Shown here one piece after another: positions 34,943-45,233 of a stretch of 64,000 nucleotides of DNA; positions within the stretch are counted from its first letter, which is position 1; every line of letters begins with the position of its first letter. Source of the DNA: JAYQKL01 sp965243245 (lineage in GTDB: Bacteria; Pseudomonadota; Alphaproteobacteria; RS24); the NCBI GenBank assembly GCA_965243245.1, contig OZ251536.1, positions 1,054,001 to 1,118,000 of the forward strand, given 5' to 3'. The notes under the pieces were generated by a model, which was not told the origin of the DNA, searched no databases, and saw only the letters and a list, made by a program, of their open reading frames with translations. The translations under genes and the position numbers were made by a program.

Positions 34943-35899
34943 ATGCCCACTCCTTTTGCGACACCCACTCTTTTTGCGACCCCAAGACTTGTTGAACAGA
35001 TTGACATCTGGCAACACATGTTGCGTGTGCAAAGTCAGGTAAGTTCATATACATTAGAAAATTATCGTCGCGATCTTATTCAGTTTCTGGTCTTTTTTAA
35101 CGACTATGAAGGGCGCGATACGGATTTATCAGATTTTACCAATGTGAGTTTACGCACCTTACGCGCATTTATGGCGCATCGCCGCAAGAGTAACGTAAAT
35201 AGTCGCACGCTGGCGCGGAACTTATCGGGGATGAAATCTTTTGTGCGGTTTCTGGTACAGCAAGGACATCAAACCAGCGCGGCGTTTGACCATATTAAAT
35301 CGCCTAAACTTGGCAAAACCCTGCCGCGTCCGATAGAGCCAGAAGACGCGATGGCTATGCTTGACCTTGCCGCCGAGCTTGCCAAAACGCCGTGGGAAGG
35401 CGCGCGTGACCGCACCGTTTTAGTGCTGCTTTATGGCTGTGGTATGCGCATTTCAGAAGCCTTGTCTCTAACCTATGCACAAGCCCCAAGGCACGGTGAC
35501 ACAATGGTACGCATTACGGGTAAGGGAAACAAACAACGCGAAGTGCCACTTTTGCCGATCGTTCCAGAGTTGATTGAAAGCTATCTTGCCCAAGCACCTT
35601 TTGTATTTGAAGCACAACAGGCTTTATTTAAAAGTGCACGCGCTAACCCTTATTCACCAAGATTGGCGCAAATGATGGTGGCGAAACTGCGCACCGCACT
35701 TGAATTGCCAGATAGTGTTACCCCCCATGCCTTGCGCCATAGCTTTGCGACGCATTTGCTGGCGGGCGGCGGGGATTTGCGCACGATTCAAGAATTACTC
35801 GGGCATGCCAGTCTTTCTTCAACGCAAATTTATACGAAAATAAAAGATAGCCAAATCGAGCAAGAACACGCCAAAGCGCATCCCCGCGCGAAAAAATAA
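34943..35899 (+). CDS. xerC: Tyrosine recombinase XerC
   Basis: 318 residues. An N-terminal SAM-like core-binding domain (about 15-105) is followed by the catalytic domain with Arg in YGCGMRISEAL, Lys in ITGKGNKQREVPL, HxxR in HALRHSFATHLL, His in LLGHASLSSTQIYTKI and the Tyr of that last motif. It resolves chromosome dimers at dif with XerD, and the position beside fsa/priA supports XerC. The first 13 residues include the duplication PTPFAT/PTLFAT from an 18-bp repeat. Confidence 0.95.
   Translation: MPTPFATPTLFATPRLVEQIDIWQHMLRVQSQVSSYTLENYRRDLIQFLVFFNDYEGRDTDLSDFTNVSLRTLRAFMAHRRKSNVNSRTLARNLSGMKSFVRFLVQQGHQTSAAFDHIKSPKLGKTLPRPIEPEDAMAMLDLAAELAKTPWEGARDRTVLVLLYGCGMRISEALSLTYAQAPRHGDTMVRITGKGNKQREVPLLPIVPELIESYLAQAPFVFEAQQALFKSARANPYSPRLAQMMVAKLRTALELPDSVTPHALRHSFATHLLAGGGDLRTIQELLGHASLSSTQIYTKIKDSQIEQEHAKAHPRAKK
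34946..34981. repeat. 18-bp tandem repeat at the start of xerC
   Basis: 34946-34963 and 34964-34981 are 18-mers differing at two positions. They encode PTPFAT and PTLFAT directly after the xerC start codon. Confidence 0.9.
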
Positions 35900-35916
35900 G
35901 TAAGAAGGAAACTGTT

Positions 35917-35994
35917 ATGCCGCCAATTCTGCTGAGATATGTTGACAGATTTTTTGCACTATTTTTTGCACTTATGCGAAACAGCTTCGGCTAA
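35917..35994 (+). CDS. Possible 25-residue small protein after xerC
   Basis: ATG 35917 is preceded by GAAGGA at 7 nt and opens a 25-codon frame with a hydrophobic and basic character (LLRYVDRFFALFFALMRNS). The rest of the 253-bp gap between the convergent xerC and lpdA (35900-36152) shows no gene or terminator. It could be translated as a membrane-associated or amphipathic micropeptide, or be chance. Confidence 0.3.
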   Translation: MPPILLRYVDRFFALFFALMRNSFG

Positions 35995-36152
35995 GAAAAG
36001 AGATACGCAAGGTTTACGCCCTGCCATAGCACCGCGCTAATCTTTAAGACCAGCCTGTGCTAATATTCGGTAATATATTTTTTTACTTTTCACACCGCCA
36101 TGCGATAGAGGAAGGCGCACTAAATCTCGCTACGCTCAATAAGTGCTTATAC

Positions 36153-37559
36153 CTACATATGAATAGCGCGGCCGTCTACCGCCAAAGCCGCCTCTTTAAC
36201 CGCCTCAGACAAGGTCGGATGCGCATGGCAAGTGCGCGCAATATCTTCTGAGCTTGCGCCAAATTCCATCGCCACCCCAGCTTCCGCAATCATAGTGCCT
36301 GCTTCAGAACCAATAATATGCACCCCCAAAACACGGTCCGTTTGGGCCTCAGCCAATACTTTCACAAAGCCAGCTGTCGTGCCATTAACCTTCGCACGAC
36401 CATTCGCCATGAAAGGAAACTTGCCAGACTTATACGCAATGCCAGCATCTTTTAATTCCTCTTCCGACTTACCAACCCAAGCCACTTCCGGACTGGTATA
36501 AATTACCCCCGGAATAACATCATAATTCACATGACCAGACTGCCCCGCTAAACTTTCAGCCAAAGCAACACCTTCATCTTCCGCCTTATGCGCCAGCATA
36601 GGCCCTGCAATAACATCGCCAATGGCATAAATATTTGCAACAGAGGTTTGAAAATGACCATCAATTTCTACCCGCCCTTGCGCATCAAGTTTAACCCCAA
36701 TATTTTCTAGCCCCAACCCTTTCGTATAAGGACGCCGCCCTATCGCCACCAATACACGGTCAGCACTCAGCGTTTCGCTATCGCCTTTACCCTTAGCCGC
36801 TTCAATCGTTACTTTCGCACTGGCTTTGAGTGTTTCAACCTTGGTAACTTTTTTACCAAGCATAAACTTAAAACCCTGCTTTTTTAAAATACGTTGGAAT
36901 TGCATCGCAATTTCTGTATCAACACCGGGCGTGATATGCTCAAGAAATTCAATAACCGTCACTTCTGCACCCAAACGTGCCCAAACCGAGCCAAGCTCAA
37001 GACCGATCACTCCCGCCCCAACAATGATTAAACTTTTGGGTACAGAATCAAATGCCAAAGCACCCGTTGAAGACACAACCCGCTTTTCGTCAATATCCAC
37101 ACCCGGCAACGGCGACACATCAGAGCCAGTTGCAATCACAATGTTTTTGGCTTTCAGAGTCTTCTTAGTGCCCTCATTTAAACTGACCTCAACTGTTCCA
37201 GAATCTTTAATCTCTGCCACCCCCATAAAGTCGGCGATTTTGTTTTTCTTAAATAGAAAATCAATGCCCTGCGTATTACCCTTAATGCCCTCTTGCTTAT
37301 AAGCCATCAACGCCGTGATATCGACTGTCGGCGTACCAAGCTGAATACCCATATCAGCCGCATGACCTGCCCGCTCATATACCTCAGATGCATGCAGCAA
37401 AGCTTTTGACGGAATACAACCAACATTCAAACAAGTGCCGCCATGGCTCTTGCGTTTTTCAACACAGGCAACCTTCATTCCCAATTGAGCCGCGCGAATA
37501 GCGCAAACATAACCCCCCGGACCAGAACCAATAACAATAAGATCAAAATTAGCAGACAT
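36153..37559 (-). CDS. lpdA: Dihydrolipoyl dehydrogenase (E3)
   Basis: 468 residues. FAD site DLIVIGSGPGGYVCAIRAAQ, redox disulfide GGTCLNVGCIPSKALL, NAD site VVGAGVIG-like (IIVGAGVIGLELG) and the active-site HAHPTLSEAVKEA at the dimer interface. It reoxidises lipoamide of the 2-oxoglutarate dehydrogenase encoded just upstream. ATG 37559 has GAGGAG; the longer frame adds five residues without a site. It is the last gene of the mdh-sucCDAB-lpdA operon. Confidence 0.97.
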   Translation of the reverse strand: MSANFDLIVIGSGPGGYVCAIRAAQLGMKVACVEKRKSHGGTCLNVGCIPSKALLHASEVYERAGHAADMGIQLGTPTVDITALMAYKQEGIKGNTQGIDFLFKKNKIADFMGVAEIKDSGTVEVSLNEGTKKTLKAKNIVIATGSDVSPLPGVDIDEKRVVSSTGALAFDSVPKSLIIVGAGVIGLELGSVWARLGAEVTVIEFLEHITPGVDTEIAMQFQRILKKQGFKFMLGKKVTKVETLKASAKVTIEAAKGKGDSETLSADRVLVAIGRRPYTKGLGLENIGVKLDAQGRVEIDGHFQTSVANIYAIGDVIAGPMLAHKAEDEGVALAESLAGQSGHVNYDVIPGVIYTSPEVAWVGKSEEELKDAGIAYKSGKFPFMANGRAKVNGTTAGFVKVLAEAQTDRVLGVHIIGSEAGTMIAEAGVAMEFGASSEDIARTCHAHPTLSEAVKEAALAVDGRAIHM

Positions 37560-37570
37560 AGTCGTTCTCC

Positions 37571-38869
37571 TCAAAGACCAAGTAGCAAGCGTTCAGGGTT
37601 TTCAATGCCCTCTTTTAAACGAACCAAAAACGTCACCGCCTCCTTGCCATCAACAATACGGTGGTCATAACTCAACGCCAAATACATCATCGGCCTGATA
37701 ACAATCTCATCATTTATAACAACAGGGCGCTGTTCAATTTTATGCATACCCAAAATGCCAGATTGCGGCGCATTCAAAATCGGCGTCGACATCAAAGAAC
37801 CATAAACCCCGCCATTCGATATGGTAAACGTACCGCCCTGCAAATCTGAAATCGACAAATCACCAGAACGCGCTTTAGCACCAAAACCAGCAATCGTTTT
37901 TTCAATCTCCGCAAAACTCATATTCTGAACATTTTGCAAAACAGGCACAACCAACCCTTTGTCTGTGCCAACCGCAACACCCATATTCACATAATGTTTG
38001 TAAACAAGCTCCTCATCATCAATCTCGGCATTCACAGCAGGCAATTCTTGTAAAGCGGCAACACACGCTTTCACAAAAAAACTCATAAACCCAAGCTTGA
38101 CACCATGTTTGGCTTCAAACTTTTCTTTGTAATCAGTGCGCGTTGCCATTAATACGCTCATATCCACCTCGTTAAAGGTGGTAAGCATCGCCGCCGTATT
38201 TTGTGAATCCTTCAACCGCTTGGCTATCGTCTTGCGTAGGCGAGTCATGCGAACACGCTCCTCAGCACCGCGCGACGTTTCCGACATAGTACCAGTCGCA
38301 CCAGTCGCACTGGTCGTACCAGCCGCACTGGTCGTACCAGCCGCACTGGTCGTACCAGCCGCACCAGTCGCACTGGTCGCACTGGTCGCACCAGCAGAAA
38401 CGGCACTCAGCACATCAGATTTAGTCAACCGCCCGCCTTTACCAGTCCCGACAATATTAGCAGGGTTAAGACCGTGTTCGTCAATCAGCTTGCGCACAGA
38501 GGGCGCCAGCACGCTGTCATCATCAGTTTTTGAAGGCGCAACAGGGGCTGATGTTTCAGCTTGAGGCTGTATAGTTTCACCACTACTTGCATCACTCGTT
38601 TTAGCACCCGTTTTAGTACTGGTTTTGCCATCTCCCGCCTCAATCGATCCTAACAAAGCACCCACTTCAACAGTTTCCCCGTCAGCGACAACTATATCAC
38701 CCATAATACCTGCAATAGGGGCGGGCACTTCAATTGTCACTTTGTCGGTTTCCAACTCGCATAAGGGCTCATCAACCATGATGGCTTCGCCGGGCTGTTT
38801 GTACCATTGAGCGACTGTTGCCTCTGTAATTGATTCGCCCAGCTCGGGGACTCTAATTTCCTTACTCAT
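37571..38869 (-). CDS. sucB: 2-oxoglutarate dehydrogenase E2, dihydrolipoyl succinyltransferase
   Basis: 432 residues. N-terminal lipoyl domain (ELETDKVTIEVPAPI, with the lipoyl Lys), E3-binding domain (LAPSVRKLIDEHGL, GTGKGGRLTKSDVL) and catalytic domain ending SYDHRIVDGKEAV. A low-complexity Ala/Thr/Ser/Gly linker built of repeated GTTSAA units joins the binding and catalytic domains, from an 18-bp DNA repeat (38289-38396). It is placed between sucA and lpdA. Confidence 0.98.
   Translation of the reverse strand: MSKEIRVPELGESITEATVAQWYKQPGEAIMVDEPLCELETDKVTIEVPAPIAGIMGDIVVADGETVEVGALLGSIEAGDGKTSTKTGAKTSDASSGETIQPQAETSAPVAPSKTDDDSVLAPSVRKLIDEHGLNPANIVGTGKGGRLTKSDVLSAVSAGATSATSATGAAGTTSAAGTTSAAGTTSATGATGTMSETSRGAEERVRMTRLRKTIAKRLKDSQNTAAMLTTFNEVDMSVLMATRTDYKEKFEAKHGVKLGFMSFFVKACVAALQELPAVNAEIDDEELVYKHYVNMGVAVGTDKGLVVPVLQNVQNMSFAEIEKTIAGFGAKARSGDLSISDLQGGTFTISNGGVYGSLMSTPILNAPQSGILGMHKIEQRPVVINDEIVIRPMMYLALSYDHRIVDGKEAVTFLVRLKEGIENPERLLLGL
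38289..38396. repeat. 9/18-bp tandem repeat in sucB linker
   Basis: Repeats of CTGGTCGTACCAGCCGCA and variants with GTCGCACCA run over about 108 bp, encoding the Ala/Thr/Ser/Gly linker of E2. Confidence 0.9.
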
Positions 38870-38876
38870 GATATTC

Positions 38877-41800
38877 TCACTCCTTTACCTTGCCATTGGC
38901 TTTTGGTGTTTGTTTCTTAACGCCATCCTTGGCGAATGCCGCCTCCATAAATACGTCACGCTCAGACAAATGCCGCCGCATCAACCCCGTCGCCGTCGAT
39001 GCAGAGGATTTGCGCCCCACATAAATCGGACGCCTATATGTCGCCTCTAGGTCTTGTAAAACCTCTTCAATAAAGGGTTCAACAAAATGCCAAGCGCCCA
39101 TATTGCGCGGCTCTTCTTGACACCAATAGATCTGCGCATGAGAAAATTTCTCAAGTTCTGCCTTTAAGGCACTATGCGGGAAAGGATAAAGCTGTTCAAT
39201 GCGCATTAAATACACATCTTTAAGGCCTAACGCCTCGCGTGCCTCATACAGGTCATAATAGACTTTGCCTGCGCATAATATCACGCGGCGAATTTTTTCC
39301 GGCGCATGCAAGCTATTGCCAAGACGCTGTTCTGCGTCATCCCACAAGACACGGTGGAAAGTAGAGCCAAGTTCCATTTCAGCCAATGTGGATACGCATT
39401 TTTTATGGCGAAGCAATGATTTAGGCGTCATTAAAATCAGCGGTTTACGGAAATCACGATGCATTTGTCGGCGCAAAATATGGAAATAATTTGATGGTGT
39501 CGTCACATTGGCAACCTGCATATTATCTTCTGCGCAAAGCTGCAAATAACGCTCAAGACGGGCCGAGCTATGTTCGGGCCCTTGGCCTTCATAACCATGT
39601 GGCAATAATAGAACCAGCCCCGACATGCGTAACCATTTGGCTTCACCCGAAGAAATAAACTGGTCAATAATAACCTGTGCGCCATTGGCAAAATCGCCAA
39701 ACTGGGCCTCCCATAAAACTAAAGCATTTGGCTCGGCTAATGTGTAACCATATTCAAAACCAAGCACGGCGGCTTCTGAAAGCATTGAGTTAATAACTTC
39801 AAAACGCGCTTGCTCAGGGCTAATATTATTGAGCGGCTTATATTGGTTTTCATTATCTTGGTCAGTCCAAACCGAATGACGCTGTGAAAAAGTGCCGCGC
39901 TCACTATCTTGTCCAGAAAGCCTAACAGGAAACCCTTCATTCAACAGGGTCGCAAATGCAAGCGATTCAGCAGTTGCCCAATCAATACCCTTGCCAGTTT
40001 CGAACATTTTCTTTTTATTTTCAGTTTGCCGCTTGAGGGCACGATGCAAGTTAAAGTCTTTTGGCATAGCTGTCAGTGCTGTTCCTAATCTGCGTAACAG
40101 CTCACCATCTACGCCGGTTTTTCCGCGCGTCAGCTCGCCCTCAGTCTTGCGCCGCAACCCCGCCCAGCGACCATCCAACCAATCTGCTTTGTTTGGCTTA
40201 TAATTATCGGCCGTTTCAAATTCTTCTTCCAGCAAAGCGCGGTATTGCGTGATGGCTTCATCCGCTTGCGCTTGAGAAATAATCCCTTCTTCAACCAATC
40301 TTTCAGAATAAACTTTCATCACGGGCGTATGTTTTTTAATTTGCGCATACATAATCGGCTGCGTAAAGGCTGGCTCGTCACCTTCATTGTGACCAAAGCG
40401 GCGATAACAGAACATGTCTATGACAACGGGTTTAAGAAATTTTTGACGAAATTCAGTCGCCACTTTTGCTGCATGAACGACCGCTTCGGGGTCATCACCG
40501 TTCACGTGGAAAATCGGTGCCTCCACCATTTTTGCCACATCGGACGGATAAGGCGAGGAACGCGAAAAACGCGGATTAGTCGTAAAGCCAATTTGATTAT
40601 TGACAATAAAATGAATGGACCCGCCAGATTTATGACCGCGCAATCCCGAAAGACCTAAACATTCAGCAACAATGCCTTGTCCTGCAAAGGCGGCATCACC
40701 ATGCAATAAGAGTGGTATGACAGTGCTGCGGTCAGCTAATTCTTTTCCGTCATTATAGATATCTTGTTTAGCGCGCGCCTTACCCAGAACAACCGGGTCC
40801 ACGGCCTCAAGATGTGAGGGATTCGGGGTCAATGATAAATGCACAATATTGCCGTCAAACTCGCGGTCAGCAGAAGAGCCAAGATGATATTTTACATCCC
40901 CCGAACCTTCAACATCTTCTGGATTAACCGAACCGCCTTTAAACTCATGGAAAAGCGCTCTAAAAGATTTTGCCATCACATTGGTCAGAACATTTAAGCG
41001 GCCGCGATGCGACATGCCGATAATGATTTCCTTGACCCCAAGATTACCCCCACGTTTGATGATTTGCTCAAGCGCTGGCACCATCGATTCGCCGCCATCT
41101 AAACCAAACCGCTTGGTGCCCGTATATTTAACACCTAAAAACTTCTCTAGCCCTTCAGCCGCGACAAGTTTTTGGAAAATAGCGCGCTTGCCTTCATGGG
41201 TGAACTGGATTTCCTTATCTGGCCCCTCCATGCGCTCTTGCAACCAAGCTTTCTCCTCGGGGGTTGAGATATGCATGAACTCAATCGCCAGCCGTCCGCA
41301 ATAAGTGCGATGCAAGATCTCAATCATCTCACGAATCGTTGCCATTTCAAGACCCAACATATGGTCGATGAAAATCGGACGCGCCATATCCTCTTCGCCA
41401 AAACCGTACGAGGCCGGATCTAACTCTGCATGATACCCAAGCGGCTCAATCCCAAGAGGGTCCAGATTAGCCGCACGGTGACCGCGTACACGATAGGCCC
41501 GAATCATCATCACAGCCCGAACAGAATCCAGCGTTGCCGCCCGTAAACTCTCTCCCAAAAGCGCGCCAGCCTCGGGATGGGACGCCTCATGATGCTTGGC
41601 AATTTTGACAGCTAACCCCGCACCATCAACATGCCAATTGCCATCAAAAGCAGCAGTCATATCATCCTCGCCCGTGCCAGACCAATTACCCCGCTCCCAA
41701 GAAGCGCGTTTAACTATCGCCGTATCATTCAAAGCGTCAAAATAAGCCCGCCATTCCAGCCCCACAGATGCAGGCGATAAACGATAACGCTCATATTGCT

Positions 41801-41906
41801 GTTCAATATAAAGCGCATTAGAACCATCCAGAAACGCTGTCTCATAACGCCCCGAACCCGTTACCAAATTACTATCTTCATGCTCACTCAAACTTTTATG
41901 CCTCAT
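38877..41906 (-). CDS. sucA: 2-oxoglutarate dehydrogenase E1
   Basis: 1009 residues. Thiamine-diphosphate site IGMSHRGRLNVLTNVM, VKYHLGSSADRE, PSHLEAVDPVVLGKARAKQD and CYRRFGHNEGDEPAFTQP are OdhA signatures, and EAQFGDFANGAQVIIDQFI marks the pyrimidine-binding part. It decarboxylates 2-oxoglutarate in the TCA cycle. It precedes sucB by 7 bp. The length suits the family, with no fused extra domain. Confidence 0.98.
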   Translation of the reverse strand: MRHKSLSEHEDSNLVTGSGRYETAFLDGSNALYIEQQYERYRLSPASVGLEWRAYFDALNDTAIVKRASWERGNWSGTGEDDMTAAFDGNWHVDGAGLAVKIAKHHEASHPEAGALLGESLRAATLDSVRAVMMIRAYRVRGHRAANLDPLGIEPLGYHAELDPASYGFGEEDMARPIFIDHMLGLEMATIREMIEILHRTYCGRLAIEFMHISTPEEKAWLQERMEGPDKEIQFTHEGKRAIFQKLVAAEGLEKFLGVKYTGTKRFGLDGGESMVPALEQIIKRGGNLGVKEIIIGMSHRGRLNVLTNVMAKSFRALFHEFKGGSVNPEDVEGSGDVKYHLGSSADREFDGNIVHLSLTPNPSHLEAVDPVVLGKARAKQDIYNDGKELADRSTVIPLLLHGDAAFAGQGIVAECLGLSGLRGHKSGGSIHFIVNNQIGFTTNPRFSRSSPYPSDVAKMVEAPIFHVNGDDPEAVVHAAKVATEFRQKFLKPVVIDMFCYRRFGHNEGDEPAFTQPIMYAQIKKHTPVMKVYSERLVEEGIISQAQADEAITQYRALLEEEFETADNYKPNKADWLDGRWAGLRRKTEGELTRGKTGVDGELLRRLGTALTAMPKDFNLHRALKRQTENKKKMFETGKGIDWATAESLAFATLLNEGFPVRLSGQDSERGTFSQRHSVWTDQDNENQYKPLNNISPEQARFEVINSMLSEAAVLGFEYGYTLAEPNALVLWEAQFGDFANGAQVIIDQFISSGEAKWLRMSGLVLLLPHGYEGQGPEHSSARLERYLQLCAEDNMQVANVTTPSNYFHILRRQMHRDFRKPLILMTPKSLLRHKKCVSTLAEMELGSTFHRVLWDDAEQRLGNSLHAPEKIRRVILCAGKVYYDLYEAREALGLKDVYLMRIEQLYPFPHSALKAELEKFSHAQIYWCQEEPRNMGAWHFVEPFIEEVLQDLEATYRRPIYVGRKSSASTATGLMRRHLSERDVFMEAAFAKDGVKKQTPKANGKVKE

Positions 41907-41943
41907 AAAATGCTATTATTAATAAGATGACATCGCTTGTAAT

Positions 41944-42819
41944 TTAGCCTTTCAGCACCTCCACAAGAGTCGTGCCAAGCGCCGCCGGTGAAGGCGAAAC
42001 CTTAATGCCCGCCGAACGCAAAGCCTCCATTTTACCCTCAGCGCCGCCTTGTCCCCCCGAAACAATCGCCCCCGCATGCCCCATGGTGCGCCCCGCAGGT
42101 GCCGTCACGCCTGCGATAAAACCAACCATCGGTTTTTTAACCTTGGAGCGTTTCACAAACTCAGCAACTTCTTCTTCTGCAGAACCGCCAATCTCACCGA
42201 TCATAATAATCGATTCCGTTTGAGCATCAGCAAGAAACAACTCAAGGCAATCAATAAAATTAGTGCCATTCACAGGATCACCGCCAATACCAATACAACT
42301 AGACTGACCCAAGCCCGCCGCAGTCGTTTGCGCCACCGCCTCATAAGTCAACGTGCCAGAACGTGACACAACCCCAACACTACCAGCCATGTGGATATGA
42401 CCCGGCATGATACCAATTTTGCACTCACCCGGCGTGATCACACCCGGACAATTAGGCCCAACCAGACGCGTTTTAGAATTTTGTAAAACCCGCTTAACCC
42501 TCACCATATCGGCAACCGGAATACCTTCTGTAATGCAAACAACCAGTTCAACCTCGCCAGCAATAGCTTCTAAAATAGCATCCCCCGCAAAGGGCGGCGG
42601 TACATAAATAGCCGAAGCCGTCGCACCCGTTTGAGCCACCGCATCAGCTACTGTGTCAAAAACAGGCAAACCAAGATGCTGTTGACCCCCACGCCCGGGC
42701 GTCACACCCCCAACCATCTGTGTGCCATAAGCAATCGCTTGTTCTGAATGAAACGTGCCTTGGCTTCCTGTGAAACCCTGACAAATAACTTTTGTGTCTT
42801 TATTAACAAGAACAGACAT
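41944..42819 (-). CDS. sucD: Succinyl-CoA ligase alpha subunit
   Basis: 291 residues. It has the CoA-binding domain (VICQGFTGSQGTFHSEQAI), NCPGVITPGECKIGIMPG, SRSGTLTYEA and the phospho-His loop GHAGAIVSGGQGGAEGKM. It forms a heterodimer with SucC. Its start overlaps the sucC stop by one base (42819), so translation is coupled. Confidence 0.98.
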   Translation of the reverse strand: MSVLVNKDTKVICQGFTGSQGTFHSEQAIAYGTQMVGGVTPGRGGQQHLGLPVFDTVADAVAQTGATASAIYVPPPFAGDAILEAIAGEVELVVCITEGIPVADMVRVKRVLQNSKTRLVGPNCPGVITPGECKIGIMPGHIHMAGSVGVVSRSGTLTYEAVAQTTAAGLGQSSCIGIGGDPVNGTNFIDCLELFLADAQTESIIMIGEIGGSAEEEVAEFVKRSKVKKPMVGFIAGVTAPAGRTMGHAGAIVSGGQGGAEGKMEALRSAGIKVSPSPAALGTTLVEVLKG

Positions 42820-43988
42820 TAAGTAGCCTCCCTCACAGCAGCGACAATTTTTTCCGCCGCATCATCCAAATTATCAGCCGCAATAATCACCAGCTCCGAA
42901 TTTGCCATAATCTCTTTTCCAAGCTCAACATTAGTGCCTTCCAAGCGCACAACAAGCGGGACACTCAACTTCAGTTCAGTTGCCGCCGCAACCACACCTT
43001 CGGCAATAATATCGCAACGCATGATACCCCCAAAAATATTGACCAAAATGCCTTCAACATTTTTATCCGACAGAATAATCTTAAACGCCTCCGTCACCTT
43101 TTCCTTCGTTGCACCCCCACCAACATCAAGGAAATTAGCCGGCGTCGCACCATAAAGCTTAATTATATCCATCGTCGCCATCGCCAACCCCGCACCATTC
43201 ACCATGCAACCAATCGTGCCATCTAGAGTGATGTAATTAAGGTCATATTTAGAGGCTTCAACCTCGGCGGGGTCTTCTTCGCTCAAATCACGAAGCTCCA
43301 TAATATCTGGGTGACGATAAAGAGCATTATTGTCAAAATTTACTTTCGCATCCAAACAAACCAGATCGCCACCAGCCGTAACAACCAATGGATTAATCTC
43401 CAATAAGCTCATATCTTTTTCAACAAAGGCAGTATAAAGATTATTAATCAATTTCACGCCCTGCTTAACCTGACCGCCTTCCAGCCCAAGCGCGTAAGAA
43501 ATACGCCGCCCATGATGACCCTGAATACCACAAGCGGGGTCAATTGTTATGGTGAGAATTTTTTCAGGTGTCTCAGCCGCAACCTGCTCAATATCCATGC
43601 CGCCCTCCGTAGAGGCAATAAAAGACACACGAGACGTTACGCGGTCAACCAAAATAGAAAGATATAATTCGCGGGCAATATCAGAACCATCCTCAATATA
43701 GACCCGCCCAACTTTTTTACCCTCAGCTCCAGTTTGAGGTGTCACCAGCATCATGCCCAACATGCGTTCAGCTTCCGCGCGTACCGCGTCAATCGATTTG
43801 ACAATCTTAACGCCGCCGCCTTTACCACGGCCACCAGCATGAATTTGCGATTTAACAACCCATACCGGACCCCCAAGCTCTTTGCCTGCCGCGGCCGCTT
43901 CATCCGGGCTAAAAGCCACACCGCCTTTAGGCACAACAACGCCAAATTCTTGCAAAACCCGTTTGGCTTGATATTCATGAATGTTCAT
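42819..43988 (-). CDS. sucC: Succinyl-CoA ligase [ADP-forming] beta subunit
   Basis: 389 residues. The ATP-grasp N-terminus MNIHEYQAKRVLQEFGV is diagnostic; KSQIHAGGRGKGGGVKI, LEINPLV and INIFGGIMRCD-like VNIFGGIMRCDIIAEG follow. ATG 43988 has GGGAG upstream; the frame to 44051 lacks one. It makes ATP or GTP in the TCA cycle with SucD. Confidence 0.97.
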   Translation of the reverse strand: MNIHEYQAKRVLQEFGVVVPKGGVAFSPDEAAAAGKELGGPVWVVKSQIHAGGRGKGGGVKIVKSIDAVRAEAERMLGMMLVTPQTGAEGKKVGRVYIEDGSDIARELYLSILVDRVTSRVSFIASTEGGMDIEQVAAETPEKILTITIDPACGIQGHHGRRISYALGLEGGQVKQGVKLINNLYTAFVEKDMSLLEINPLVVTAGGDLVCLDAKVNFDNNALYRHPDIMELRDLSEEDPAEVEASKYDLNYITLDGTIGCMVNGAGLAMATMDIIKLYGATPANFLDVGGGATKEKVTEAFKIILSDKNVEGILVNIFGGIMRCDIIAEGVVAAATELKLSVPLVVRLEGTNVELGKEIMANSELVIIAADNLDDAAEKIVAAVREAT

Positions 43989-44130
43989 TATTTTTAAACT
44001 CCCGAAGTCGACACCCTGCTCAACAGTTTGTATGACAGGATTATGCGTCATAAATAAAGATTAGAAAATACCTTACCCATCAACAAGCATTATTTGCAGA
44101 ACTTTTATTCAGAATATGCAAAAGGCACCT

Positions 44131-44150
44131 TAAAACACTTTAAAACACTT
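44131..44150. repeat. 10-bp exact tandem duplication between mdh and sucC
   Basis: TAAAACACTT occurs twice in direct succession (44131-44140, 44141-44150), just after the mdh stop codon on the minus strand. Confidence 0.85.
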
Positions 44151-44162
44151 GAAAGTGAGAGT

Positions 44163-45125
44163 TTATTTAAGTTTTGTATCAATTTTTTTACAAGCCTCCA
44201 GCAGACCTTCAACAGCCTGCACTGATTTTTTGAAGCCGGCGCGTTCTTTCGCATCGAGTTTCACCTCGACAATACGCTCAACGCCTTTTTCTCCGATCAC
44301 AACCGGCACCCCCACATAAAGACCTTTTTGGCCATATTGACCATTCAGATGAGCGGCACAGGCAAGCACACGCTTTTGGTCTTTCAGATAGCTTTCAGCC
44401 ATTTCAATGGCCGCCGCCGCCGGCGCGTAAAAAGCTGAACCCGTTTTGAGTAGAGCCACCACTTCTGCCCCGCCATCACGCGTGCGTTGAACAATTTCGG
44501 CTAATTTTTTCTGTGTTGTCCAGCCCATTTTGATGAGGTCCGGCAACGGAATCCCAGCGACAGTCGAATAACGAATGCTCGGCACCATTGTATCACCATG
44601 CCCGCCTAGCACAAACGCTGTGACATCTCTTACTGAGACGTTAAACTCTTTTGCGAGGAAGGCGCGAAACCGCGCCGAATCCAAAATGCCCGCCATTCCA
44701 ACAACTTTGTTTTTTGGCAGACCAGAGGTTTTTTGTAAGGCCCATACCATGGCATCCAGCGGATTGGTAATGCAAATCACAAAAGCATGAGGGGCATATT
44801 TCTTAATGCCCTCACCAACTTGGCGTATCACTTTTAGGTTAATACCCAGCAGATCATCACGGCTCATGCCGGGTTTGCGCGGCACACCCGCCGTTACAAT
44901 CACAACATCTGCGCCTTTAATACTGGCATAAGACTTCGTACCTTGCAGGTTTGCATCAAAATGACTAACCGGTGATGATTGCGCCAGATCAAGTGCCTTG
45001 CCTTGCGCGATACCATCAACAATATCAAAAATAACAATATCGCCCAGTTCTTTCAAACCAGCTAGATGCGCTAAAGTGCCACCAATTTGTCCGCCCCCAA
45101 TCAGGGCAATTTTTTTACGTGCCAT
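44163..45125 (-). CDS. mdh: Malate dehydrogenase
   Basis: 320 residues of the LDH-like MDH family. It has NAD site ALIGGGQIGGTLAHLAGLKE, Asp-bearing FDIVDG, Arg loop GVPRKPGMSRDDLL, NPLDAMVWA and catalytic His in VLGGHGDTMVP. It oxidises malate to oxaloacetate. It heads the mdh-sucCDAB-lpdA block, with zapE upstream, the common alphaproteobacterial order. Confidence 0.98.
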   Translation of the reverse strand: MARKKIALIGGGQIGGTLAHLAGLKELGDIVIFDIVDGIAQGKALDLAQSSPVSHFDANLQGTKSYASIKGADVVIVTAGVPRKPGMSRDDLLGINLKVIRQVGEGIKKYAPHAFVICITNPLDAMVWALQKTSGLPKNKVVGMAGILDSARFRAFLAKEFNVSVRDVTAFVLGGHGDTMVPSIRYSTVAGIPLPDLIKMGWTTQKKLAEIVQRTRDGGAEVVALLKTGSAFYAPAAAAIEMAESYLKDQKRVLACAAHLNGQYGQKGLYVGVPVVIGEKGVERIVEVKLDAKERAGFKKSVQAVEGLLEACKKIDTKLK

Positions 45126-45233
45126 GGGTTTGCTCCATTTCTCATTTGAAAATTTAGTCGAAAGTTTGGGCTTATATTATTTTAACTTAAAATCTTGCCT
45201 GTCACTAACGCGAAATAACAAAAAACGCAAGAT

